DNA of 39,348 nucleotides from an uncultured Bacteroidales bacterium (lineage in GTDB: Bacteria > Bacteroidota > Bacteroidia > Bacteroidales > Paludibacteraceae), in NCBI GenBank assembly GCA_937910305.1, contig CALEPS010000098.1, forward strand, positions 1 through 39,348, in the 5' to 3' direction. The notes beneath the pieces were generated by a model, which searched no databases, had not been told where the DNA came from, and saw only the letters and a program-made list of their open reading frames with translations. Made by a program: the position numbers and the translations under genes. Position 1 is the first letter of the stretch. Every line of letters starts with the position of its first letter. Shown piece by piece: positions 8,420-14,930 of this stretch.

Positions 8420-8520
8420 AATATGTCAAAGATCGTTGCGGGCCGTCGCGCCCGCAGTTTTTATAGACGCTTTGTTGGCGGTTTTATCCCATCGCCCCAT
8501 CGGTTTTAAAGATTGTTTGT
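8420..8520 (+). repeat. R module, copy 1
   Basis: About 101 bases nearly identical to 10082-10184. It begins AATATGTCAAAGATCGT, holds the hairpin TGCGGGC...GCCCGCA followed by GTTTTTAT (8437-8464, a good terminator shape), and ends with TATCCCATCGCCCCATCGG and GATTGTTTGT. The 11-mer that normally precedes it is degenerate here (TCCG in place of TCC-A). Confidence 0.85.
8437..8464 (+). terminator. Terminator-like hairpin within R module 1
   Basis: TGCGGGC-CGTCGC-GCCCGCA (8437-8456) followed by GTTTTTAT. The same stem with a different loop is present at 10099-10119, so the fold is conserved while the loop varies. Confidence 0.65.
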
Positions 8521-8542
8521 TAATATGGTTGGTTAGTTGTTG

Positions 8543-8629
8543 TTTGTTTTTTCCTTTTAATCCTATAGGGTTACTATACCCTTGCTATACCCATAGGCTA
8601 TTATTGACATTGGATTACCAAATTTTGCG
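8543..8629 (+). repeat. L module, copy B (87-bp exact direct repeat)
   Basis: Identical over 87 bases to 6825-6911 and in the same position relative to the next ATPase gene. Its 11-mer ATTGGATTACC is at 8609-8619. Confidence 0.9.
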
Positions 8630-8698
8630 ATTTTACGCATTTCTCGTGAAATAAATTTTGCGATTTTACGCATTTTTCTTGAAATAAATTTTGCGATT
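8621..8698 (+). repeat. 33-bp tandem repeat, 2.4 copies, at a promoter
   Basis: Units at 8621-8653 and 8654-8686, plus a partial unit at 8687-8698. Each begins AATTTTGCGATTTTACGCAT. The TTTG of the partial third unit (8690-8693) serves as the upstream element of the promoter at 8713-8720, so each repeat carries a possible -33 box. Confidence 0.8.
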
Positions 8699-8720
8699 CC
8701 GTTTTTTTGTTGTATCTTTG
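8690..8720 (+). promoter_or_regulatory. Promoter of the second ATPase gene
   Basis: TTTG (8690-8693), 19 bases, TATCTTTG (8713-8720). It ends 23 bases before the ATG at 8744. Confidence 0.8.
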
Positions 8721-8743
8721 CAGCGGATTTTAAATATAGATAT

Positions 8744-10069
8744 ATGATTTTCAAAAGAAAGCTTTACGAAAAGATGCTCCAATGGAAGCATGTGCGCAAT
8801 GGTTCGACCGCTCTCCTTATCAAAGGGGCACGCCGTGTAGGTAAGTCAACACTTGCTGAAGAGTTTGCAAAGAACGAATACAAAACGTATATTCTGATTG
8901 ACTTTGCGCACATAAACAAGCAAATCAATGATCTGTTGGATGATATGAGCGACTTGGATTTCTTCTTCATGCGTCTTCAAGTGGAAACAGGTATTACTTT
9001 ATATGAACGCGAATCAGTCATTATATTCGACGAGGTTCAATTAAAACCGGCAGCACGGCAGGCAATTAAATATCTTGTCAAGGACGGTAGATATGATTAC
9101 ATCGAAACAGGTTCATTGCTCTCTATAAAAAAGAATGTACAAAACATCGTCATCCCTTCAGAAGAAACACGTGTGACGCTCTATCCCATGGATTTTGAAG
9201 AGTTTTACTGGGCATTGGGGAATAAAACCACGTTTACTATTCTCCGAAAGTTCTGGGAGATGAAACGTCCACTTGAGGAGTCACACCGCAAACTGATGCG
9301 TGATCTACGATTGTATATGTTGGTGGGCGGTATGCCGCAAGCAGTTGATACCTATCTCAAAACCAATAACATGCAATTCGTAGATGCACAGAAAAGAGAA
9401 ATCATCGAATTATACAAGGACGATTTTAATAAGATAGACCCAACAGGCAGAGCCTCATTGTTATTTGCTGCTATTCCTGCACAACTTTCAAGTAACGCCG
9501 GACGCTATCAAGTTTCCGGAGTCATTGAGAACCAAGATGCACAAAGAGTGGCTGCTGTCGTAGCGGACATGGCAGACAGCATGACTGTTTCTTTATCGTA
9601 CCATGTCAATGATCCGAACGTAGGTATGCCTCTCTCACGAAATATCTACCGGTATAAAATGTTCGTTGCTGATACAGGATTGTTTGTAACACTTGCTTTC
9701 TGGGATAAAGATTACACGGAAAATATCATATACAGCAAACTGCTCTCCGATAAGTTAGACGCCAACCTTGGCTATGTGTACGAAAATCTGGTGGCACAAA
9801 TGTTACGGACGTCAGGAAACGAGCTGTTTTATCATACATTCCCGGATGATAACAACCACAACTACGAAATAGATTTCCTCCTTTCACGCGGCAACAAATT
9901 GCTGCCCATTGAGGTGAAGTCTTCCGGCTACAAAACCCACAAATCGCTTGATAAGTTCTGCGAGAAATTTTCATCCCGTATCGGCGAACGGTATCTTGTA
10001 TATACCAAAGATTACCATAAAGACGGAGAAACTATTTATCTCCCTGTCTATATGACCGGGCTGCTTTAA
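8744..10069 (+). CDS. AAA_14 / DUF4143 ATPase (second of three)
   Basis: 441 residues. Walker A GARRVGKS at residues 28-35; Walker B SVIIFDEVQ near residue 93; sensor-like DYIETGSLLSI. The C-terminal DUF4143 part carries NYEIDFLLSRG...LLPIEVKSSG around residues 373-397, which fits the PD-(D/E)XK pattern. No signal peptide or membrane helix. Its sequence differs strongly from genes 1 and 3, so the three are old paralogues and not recent tandem copies, although the flanking repeats of genes 1 and 2 are identical. Bracketed by ATTGGATTACC (8609-8619) and GGTAATCCAAT (10074-10084), about 1.48 kb. The molecular role of the family is unknown. Confidence 0.88.
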   Translation: MIFKRKLYEKMLQWKHVRNGSTALLIKGARRVGKSTLAEEFAKNEYKTYILIDFAHINKQINDLLDDMSDLDFFFMRLQVETGITLYERESVIIFDEVQLKPAARQAIKYLVKDGRYDYIETGSLLSIKKNVQNIVIPSEETRVTLYPMDFEEFYWALGNKTTFTILRKFWEMKRPLEESHRKLMRDLRLYMLVGGMPQAVDTYLKTNNMQFVDAQKREIIELYKDDFNKIDPTGRASLLFAAIPAQLSSNAGRYQVSGVIENQDAQRVAAVVADMADSMTVSLSYHVNDPNVGMPLSRNIYRYKMFVADTGLFVTLAFWDKDYTENIIYSKLLSDKLDANLGYVYENLVAQMLRTSGNELFYHTFPDDNNHNYEIDFLLSRGNKLLPIEVKSSGYKTHKSLDKFCEKFSSRIGERYLVYTKDYHKDGETIYLPVYMTGLL

Positions 10070-10184
10070 TTACGGTAATCCAATATGTCAAAGATCGTTG
10101 CGGGTGCGTCATGCCCGCAGTTTTTATAGACGCTTTGTTGGCGGTTTTATCCCATCGCCCCCATCGGTTTTAAAGATTGTTTGT
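10070..10184 (+). repeat. R module, copy 2, with intact 11-mer
   Basis: GGTAATCCAAT (10074-10084) followed by the ~103-base R module, nearly identical to 8420-8520. Its hairpin TGCGGG...CCCGCA with a T5 run (10099-10125) can terminate gene 2. The first 29 bases (10070-10098) recur exactly at 11926-11954, so gene 3 sits between 29-bp direct repeats. Confidence 0.9.
10099..10125 (+). terminator. Terminator of ATPase gene 2, within the R module
   Basis: Stem TGCGGG (10099-10104) and CCCGCA (10114-10119), followed by GTTTTT. Thirty bases after the stop of gene 2. Confidence 0.7.
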
Positions 10185-10318
10185 ATTGTTAGTTTGTTGT
10201 TACTAGTTTTCTAGTTTACTGGTTTACTAGTCGTCCTAGACCGCTTACGCTTCGTCGGAAACGACAATCCATGATTAAGTTGCCCTGCAACAAATGTAAT
10301 GGTTGTGTTTCCTCCTCT

Positions 10319-10342
10319 TCCCACAGATTAAAATCTGCGGGA
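10319..10342. repeat. Inverted repeat, 10-bp arms
   Basis: TCCCACAGAT-TAAA-ATCTGCGGGA, one mismatch. No T run follows on either strand. Role unknown. Confidence 0.5.
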
Positions 10343-10368
10343 GCCCTAATAAAGGAAAGAACGACTAT

Positions 10369-10425
10369 TGCCTCCGCTCTCCCCATCGAGTGCACTCTGT
10401 TAGCGCTCGTCGGGGACCCCCGAGC
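10369..10425 (-). repeat. Structured intergenic element, copy 2
   Basis: TGCCTCCGCTCT (10369-10380) then CCCCATCGAGTGC (10381-10393), which pairs with GCGCTCGTCGGGG (10403-10415); the latter can instead fold locally as GCTCG/CGAGC around GGGG-A-CCCC (10405-10425). Compared with copy 1 at 750-836 the arms differ but pairing is kept, and the internal loop is about 28 bases shorter. It follows the terminator of gene 3 on the minus strand. Confidence 0.55.
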
Positions 10426-10428
10426 ATA

Positions 10429-10467
10429 AAAAAGCGGTAGTCCGCTTTTATAGGATTACCGCTTTTA
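10429..10467 (-). terminator. Terminator of ATPase gene 3, incorporating the right-end 11-mer
   Basis: On the minus strand AAAGCGGTAATCC-TATAAAAGC-GGACTACCGCTTT, a 13-bp stem with one mismatch, followed by a T run. The left arm includes GGTAATCCTAT (10450-10460), one base from the 11-mer found downstream of genes 1 and 2, so the cassette boundary and the terminator coincide here. Confidence 0.75.
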
Positions 10468-10488
10468 ATAGTATTTTAAGTATATATG

Positions 10489-11808
10489 TTATATCAACAT
10501 CTTGTCTGTATTGAGTAAGAAAGGTATTACACCTATATAAGTAACGCCATTTTCATCTGTCCATGAACGTGAAATACCATCTAAGATGACTATCTTTCGG
10601 AACGAATCACGCACGTGACATAGCGAGAATGTTTCTTGTGCTTTTTTTTCCGGTGTATCTACATGAAGCGCCGACTGGATATAGATTTTTTCATTCCATG
10701 TATTGACAATAAAATCTATTTCGTATTGCGCTTGTTGACGTTTGCCGTCAATCACACGTTCCACTTCTACTACACCTACATCTACTCGATAACCTCTTCG
10801 TATCAACTCGTTGTAGATCATGTTTTCCATCAGATGGCTACGTTCTTGCTGACGGAAATTAAGCCGTGCATTGCGAAGTCCTAGATCCATGGCATAATAT
10901 TTCTTGATATTCTCGAAGTAACGTTTCCCTTTTACATCATATCTTTGGGCAGCAGAAAACAGATAGGCATCTTCCAAATAACTTAGGTACTTTTTTATTG
11001 TTGGATCATAGGTCTTTTGCGCCATCATGGTACTAACCGCGTTAGCCAACTTATGTGGGTTAGAAAGAGAGCCAACCGCTGAATACAGTGTGTCTGTCAA
11101 CGCATCTATTACGACATCATCATGTAATTTATACCTTTCTACAATATCCTTTATATACACATTCTGATGTAAGTCGGTCAGGTATTTTTGCTTTGCTATT
11201 TCATCGGCTTCAAGCACAGCCAGCGGCATTCCTCCAAAATTCAGATATTGATCCAATGCCTCAACCTTTTCAAGACCAGCAAACGCATAGTATTCAGCAA
11301 AAGAAAGAGGATAAACCTTAATCTCACTTCCTCGATCGCGGAAATAAGTCACTACATCCGTAGATAGCATTTTGGAATTACTACCGGTAACATAAACATC
11401 TATATACTCCTCGCCCCGCAAACTATTTAAAATATCGTAGAATGTTGTATATAGCAATTCTCTATCTTCCTCCGGCACAAGCGATTCGTCCGTATCGGTA
11501 TTTTTGACTTTATAACAACGTTGTATTTCATCTATAAAGACATAGTATCTTCGCTTTTTGTCGTTGCACAGCGACATAACATACTCATACAAGGTAATAG
11601 GATTGCGATAAGCTTTATTATAGTCCTTTTCCAAGTCTATCTCCACAAAACTATCTTCTTCAACTCCTTGTTGAAGCAAATGTTGCTTGTACAAATGAGA
11701 TAGAAGATATGATTTACCACACCGACGTATACCGGTGATAATCTTCACTTTCCCGTTCCAACTTTTGGCTTCAAGTTGCTTGATGTAATCATTCCGTAAG
11801 ATATCCAT
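10489..11808 (-). CDS. AAA_14 / DUF4143 ATPase (third of three, inverted)
   Basis: 439 residues on the minus strand. Walker A TGIRRCGKSY at about residues 25-34; Walker B YYVFIDEIQ near residue 90; sensor-like VYVTGSNSKML. The C-terminal DUF4143 part has YEIDFIVNT, but the strand that carries ExK in genes 1 and 2 reads IYIQSALHV here, so a nuclease-type active site is probably absent. The gene is relatively AT-rich. In its own orientation ATTGGATTACC lies upstream (11930-11940) and GGTAATCCTAT downstream (10450-10460), the same polarity as genes 1 and 2. Function unknown. Confidence 0.88.
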   Translation of the reverse strand: MDILRNDYIKQLEAKSWNGKVKIITGIRRCGKSYLLSHLYKQHLLQQGVEEDSFVEIDLEKDYNKAYRNPITLYEYVMSLCNDKKRRYYVFIDEIQRCYKVKNTDTDESLVPEEDRELLYTTFYDILNSLRGEEYIDVYVTGSNSKMLSTDVVTYFRDRGSEIKVYPLSFAEYYAFAGLEKVEALDQYLNFGGMPLAVLEADEIAKQKYLTDLHQNVYIKDIVERYKLHDDVVIDALTDTLYSAVGSLSNPHKLANAVSTMMAQKTYDPTIKKYLSYLEDAYLFSAAQRYDVKGKRYFENIKKYYAMDLGLRNARLNFRQQERSHLMENMIYNELIRRGYRVDVGVVEVERVIDGKRQQAQYEIDFIVNTWNEKIYIQSALHVDTPEKKAQETFSLCHVRDSFRKIVILDGISRSWTDENGVTYIGVIPFLLNTDKMLI

Positions 11809-11869
11809 AACGTCTGCTTGTATGATAACTTTAGTCGTAAATCCGACCGTTTTTATTCAAAATCCGCTG

Positions 11870-11901
11870 CAAAGGTACAACTTTTCTATGACATGTGCAA
11901 A
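11870..11901 (-). promoter_or_regulatory. Promoter of ATPase gene 3
   Basis: Minus strand: TTTG (11898-11901), 20 bases, TACCTTTG (11870-11877), followed by CAGCGGATTTT, as at the second ATPase gene. It lies inside the cassette boundary at 11930. Confidence 0.78.
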
Positions 11902-11925
11902 TAAATCTGCAAAAAAGTACACTTT

Positions 11926-11954
11926 TTACGGTAATCCAATATGTCAAAGATCGT
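11926..11954. repeat. 29-bp direct repeat with 11-mer, right edge of ATPase region
   Basis: Exact repeat of 10070-10098, including GGTAATCCAAT at 11930-11940. It marks the right edge of the three-ATPase region, immediately before the convergent or co-directional regulator gene ending at 11983. Confidence 0.88.
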
Positions 11955-11982
11955 AGATATATACGCCAAAAGGCGGGGCGCA

Positions 11983-13755
11983 TTATTCATGCACACCGTC
12001 TATGGGGTTTGCGAAGGCATATTCTCGCCCGTTATGCCGCTCTTCGCAGTCGGGGGGGGTAAAATCAGAATTCAGTTTTTGCAGACGCAGTTCGCTCGGT
12101 TTGATGCCGTAGAAACGGACAAAAGCGCGGGTGAAATTGGTCATCAGCGTATAGCCGCATTTCTCCGCCACCTCGTTGACGGTGATGTCGCGGTAGTTGA
12201 GGAGCAGGAACTTCGCTTTCTGCATCCGCACCCGGGTCAGATACGCCTGCGGCGAGAGGGAGAGCGTCTGGTTCATGCGCCGCTGGAGCGTACGCGGAGT
12301 GACATGCATACGCTCCGCCACGGACTCGACATCCGCGTTGCCCTTCTCCATCTCCTCGTCAATGACCTTGGTCAGTTCCTCCAGGAAAGACCGGTCTTCG
12401 TCCGTCAGGGTGTTCCTGTCCGGCAGGCTCTCCATGACGATATTGCGGTACTGGCGGCTGATCTCGTCATACCGGTGCTGCAATGAACGCCGTTCCTGCT
12501 CGTAGTCCTCTGTCTTACGCTGGTTGCGGCGGTAGGTTATCCATGCACCGATACAAAAAAGCACCACTACCGCCAGCAGCCCAAGGGCTACCATCAGAAA
12601 CGTGTGCCGCTGCTTCCGGGCACGGTCCGCCTCCTGTTGCAGCTTATCGATGCCGTAGATGGCGTTGTAGCGGCTGATGGCTTCGGCGGTCTCCTGCTGA
12701 TAGACGGAGTCGTGCAGAAGCTTCGCCCGCTCCAGATGCAGCATCGCCTCATCGGGAGAAGTGGATTTGAGCACCTTATATAAACCCTCGCGCGCGTGCT
12801 GCTCGTTATACATGTCCCGCTGGTCGAAGAAGATCTTCGCCGCCTCGCGGTAGTAATACTCCGCTTCGCTGTCCTTGCCTTCCGAAGAGAGGATGTCGCC
12901 CGTCTGGTTCATGCAGATACCCAGCGAGTGCCTGTTGCCCGAAGCCTCCAGAAGCGGCATGGCTTCCTCTAAGGACTGTTTGGCGTCCTTGATCCTGCCC
13001 ATGCCCAACTGGGCGTTGGCCACCTGCGAGAGACGCACACCTATCTTGGCGCTGTCGCCTCGCTGCCGCTCTATCTCTAACGCTTTCAGAGCATACGCTA
13101 ATGACTGCTCGTCATCACCCTTCGCTCGGTACATCTCCGAAGCCGTACCGAAGAGCACCGCTCTGCGGGCAAGGTTGTCCGTCAGACTGTTGGCGGCGAT
13201 AGCCTCCAAGATGTATTTCTCCGCCTCCTCCGGCTTGCCTGCCGCTACAAACACACTCGTGATATTATTGAGCGTTGAACTGAGTTGGTCATAATTGCCG
13301 CTCTTGCTGTCTATCTCATAGCATACGTGGAGCGCGTCCGCCGCTTTGTCAAACTCGCCCATGCGGAAATATGCCGCGCCGAGCAGGCTATAGACATCGC
13401 CCTTGGAGTTCTCATCCACATGGTCCGTACAGCTCTCCGCTGCGCGGATGCAGTAGTCCGCCGATTGCCGGTACGCCCCCTCGCCGTAGTACCACTCCGC
13501 GAGGTAGTAGTAGACGTTCACATCCACCGAGTCGATATGCGCGGAAGCGGGAAAAGCAACGGGTTCGTCGATATAGTCAATCTGAAGGAGGTAAGCAAAG
13601 AAATCATTCGCCAGCGGAATGCGATCATTCGCCTTGGCGGTCTGCGCGTACCGCGCGGCATAGTGTTCCAGAGAGGCAGAAACATCCGCCTGCGCCCAAG
13701 AGGCAAAACACAACCAGAGGGTCAAAAGCAGGATTATTGGTCGTTTGATATTCAT
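11983..13755 (-). CDS. Membrane-tethered TPR / AraC-type transcription regulator
   Basis: 590 residues from the ATG at 13755, chosen because MNIKRPIILLLTLWLCFASWAQ makes a signal peptide; an upstream in-frame ATG at 13800 adds a non-signal extension and overlaps the promoter. The exported part (residues ~25-380) is TPR-like helical repeats. A membrane helix (FLMVALGLLAVVVLFCIGAW) lies near residues 385-410, then a coiled-coil linker and a C-terminal AraC helix-turn-helix with RMHVTPRTLQRRMNQTL and AEKCGYTLMTNFTRAFVRFY. This architecture is common in Bacteroidota. The signal is unknown. Divergent from the lipoprotein gene at 13994. Confidence 0.85.
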   Translation of the reverse strand: MNIKRPIILLLTLWLCFASWAQADVSASLEHYAARYAQTAKANDRIPLANDFFAYLLQIDYIDEPVAFPASAHIDSVDVNVYYYLAEWYYGEGAYRQSADYCIRAAESCTDHVDENSKGDVYSLLGAAYFRMGEFDKAADALHVCYEIDSKSGNYDQLSSTLNNITSVFVAAGKPEEAEKYILEAIAANSLTDNLARRAVLFGTASEMYRAKGDDEQSLAYALKALEIERQRGDSAKIGVRLSQVANAQLGMGRIKDAKQSLEEAMPLLEASGNRHSLGICMNQTGDILSSEGKDSEAEYYYREAAKIFFDQRDMYNEQHAREGLYKVLKSTSPDEAMLHLERAKLLHDSVYQQETAEAISRYNAIYGIDKLQQEADRARKQRHTFLMVALGLLAVVVLFCIGAWITYRRNQRKTEDYEQERRSLQHRYDEISRQYRNIVMESLPDRNTLTDEDRSFLEELTKVIDEEMEKGNADVESVAERMHVTPRTLQRRMNQTLSLSPQAYLTRVRMQKAKFLLLNYRDITVNEVAEKCGYTLMTNFTRAFVRFYGIKPSELRLQKLNSDFTPPDCEERHNGREYAFANPIDGVHE

Positions 13756-13797
13756 AACTATTAAATTTCTTAGCCAGGGGCACGATTTTTTCGGGTG

Positions 13798-13805
13798 CAA
13801 AGATA
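13798..13805 (-). promoter_or_regulatory. -7 element of the TPR/AraC gene
   Basis: Minus strand TATCTTTG preceded by an A8 tract and GCAG, as at 22655, 23239 and 38571. No TTTG sits at the usual 20-base distance; the only TTTG is 12 bases away, before the A tract. Confidence 0.5.
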
Positions 13806-13932
13806 CTGCTTTTTTTTCAAATATCAGTAATCATTTTTTGCAAAAAAGTAATCATTTTCGGACAAAATGACGTTTTTGGCTCAATGTGTCAATTTTTCCA
13901 CGTAGAAAACTGCCTTTTTTGGGGTCACATGC

Positions 13933-13963
13933 TTGCGTATGTCATTTTTTTTATGTATCTTTG
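13933..13963 (+). promoter_or_regulatory. Promoter of the envelope operon
   Basis: TTG (13933-13935), 20 bases, TATCTTTG (13956-13963), 30 bases before the ATG at 13994. It probably drives the PPIase-like genes and what follows. Confidence 0.7.
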
Positions 13964-13993
13964 CGCCCGAAATTGGAATAATGTGCTTGTGTT

Positions 13994-14863
13994 ATGAAAA
14001 AGAATAAGATTCTTTTGGTATCCTTGGCAGGGTTTTTGTTAGGTGTTTCATCGGTGTTACTGAGCGGTTGTGCGGCCTATGAGAAGAAGGCTCAGAGCGG
14101 TGCGGCGGTAGAGGTGAACGGTATGTATCTGTACCGTTCGGTTCTGGATTCGCTGACGGTAGGGTTGAGTCCGGAGGATAGTTTGAGGACCGTACAGCAA
14201 TACGTGGGCCAGTGGGCGAAAGATGCGCTGATGTATGAGGCGGCGCAGGGAAGTATAAAGATGAAAGGCAAACGGACAAAGGAGATAGAGGCGCTCGTGG
14301 AGGAATACAGGCGCACGTTATATGTGCATAGTTATGAGGAATATCTGGTGGAGCGCAGGATGCCGAAAGGCGTGCCGGATTCGGTGGTAGCACAGGTATA
14401 TGAGCAGTTGTCGGACCGTTTCATCCTGGATGAAAGCATCGTGAAAGGAATGCTGGTGGTAGTGCCGAACGAAGCCCACGACATAGCCAAACTGCGCGGA
14501 TGGATGGACAAAGGGATGCTGGACGAGATAGAGAAATACGCGTACAAGAGTGCCAGCGGATATGAGTTGTTCTCCGACCGCTGGATGACGACAACGGCGC
14601 TGCTGAACCAGATCCCGATAGCGCGCAGCGACCTGGAAGCGGCGATGAAGAGCAAGAACCAGGTAGAGGTGAGTGACAGCGTGAAGACCTATCTGCTGCA
14701 AGTGACGGAGAAACATCTGCTCGGCGAAAAGATGCCGATGGATTACGCGCGGCCGGAGATAGTGAAGATCATTCTGAATGCGCGCGAGGTGGAGTTCCTC
14801 AACAAAGAACGCGAACGGCTTTATAACGAAGCAATACAAAAACAGAAAGTGAAATTTTATTGA
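13994..14863 (+). CDS. SurA-N/PpiC-related periplasmic lipoprotein
   Basis: 289 residues. The N-terminus has a lysine-rich start and a lipobox, LLSGC (Cys about residue 26), so the mature protein is a lipoprotein. The following segment (VEVNGMYLYRSVLDSL... then a long helical region) resembles the N-terminal chaperone domain of SurA/PpiC-type peptidyl-prolyl isomerases; I see no convincing parvulin catalytic domain. It is the first gene of a rightward cluster, 67 bases before a two-parvulin SurA-like gene and upstream of an OstA-like gene. This grouping of isomerase genes with an OstA-like gene is typical of Bacteroidales and points to outer-membrane protein or LPS assembly. The detailed function is inferred. 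Confidence 0.72.
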   Translation: MKKNKILLVSLAGFLLGVSSVLLSGCAAYEKKAQSGAAVEVNGMYLYRSVLDSLTVGLSPEDSLRTVQQYVGQWAKDALMYEAAQGSIKMKGKRTKEIEALVEEYRRTLYVHSYEEYLVERRMPKGVPDSVVAQVYEQLSDRFILDESIVKGMLVVVPNEAHDIAKLRGWMDKGMLDEIEKYAYKSASGYELFSDRWMTTTALLNQIPIARSDLEAAMKSKNQVEVSDSVKTYLLQVTEKHLLGEKMPMDYARPEIVKIILNAREVEFLNKERERLYNEAIQKQKVKFY

Positions 14864-14867
14864 ATAA

Positions 14868-14925
14868 AAAGACCGCTTCGCTAAAAGACAAAAGACCGCG
14901 GCAAAGCCGCTTAAAGAAGAAAGAC
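14868..14925. repeat. AGACCGC spacer repeat
   Basis: AAAGACCGCTTCGCTAAAAG then AAAGACCGCGGCAAAGCCGC. The first unit matches, in reverse complement, the 16-bp tandem unit inside the glycosyltransferase at 22169-22232, and resembles CCTAGACCGCTTACGCT at 1203 and 10234. GCGGC-AAA-GCCGC is a small hairpin. Confidence 0.55.
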
Positions 14926-14930
14926 TGATT

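Larger units (their letters stand above)
8225..8743. other. Repeat-filled spacer between ATPase genes 1 and 2
   Basis: No coding frame is supported. In order: a hairpin (8248-8270), about 120 bases without recognised features, a perfect palindrome GATTGCAATGCAATC (8392-8406), the R module (8420-8520), the L module (8543-8629), a 33-base tandem repeat (8621-8698) and the promoter of the second ATPase gene. Confidence 0.7.
10070..10488. other. Repeat-filled spacer between ATPase genes 2 and 3
   Basis: No gene is supported between these convergent genes. Contents: the R module with its 11-mer (10070-10184), a CTAG-rich stretch that includes CCTAGACCGCTTACGCT (10203-10254), a hairpin (10319-10342), structured element copy 2 (10369-10425) and the terminator of gene 3 (10429-10467). 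Confidence 0.7.

Noticed and set aside
6825..11954. CRISPR array or insertion sequence as explanation of the repeats
   Set aside because: The repeats are few, long, and separated by genes; there are no Cas or transposase genes and no regular short spacers.
12050..12060. G-run near the end of the TPR/AraC gene as a phase-variation tract
   Set aside because: The frame runs intact through it and it lies after the DNA-binding domain, so slippage would have little visible effect; not enough evidence.
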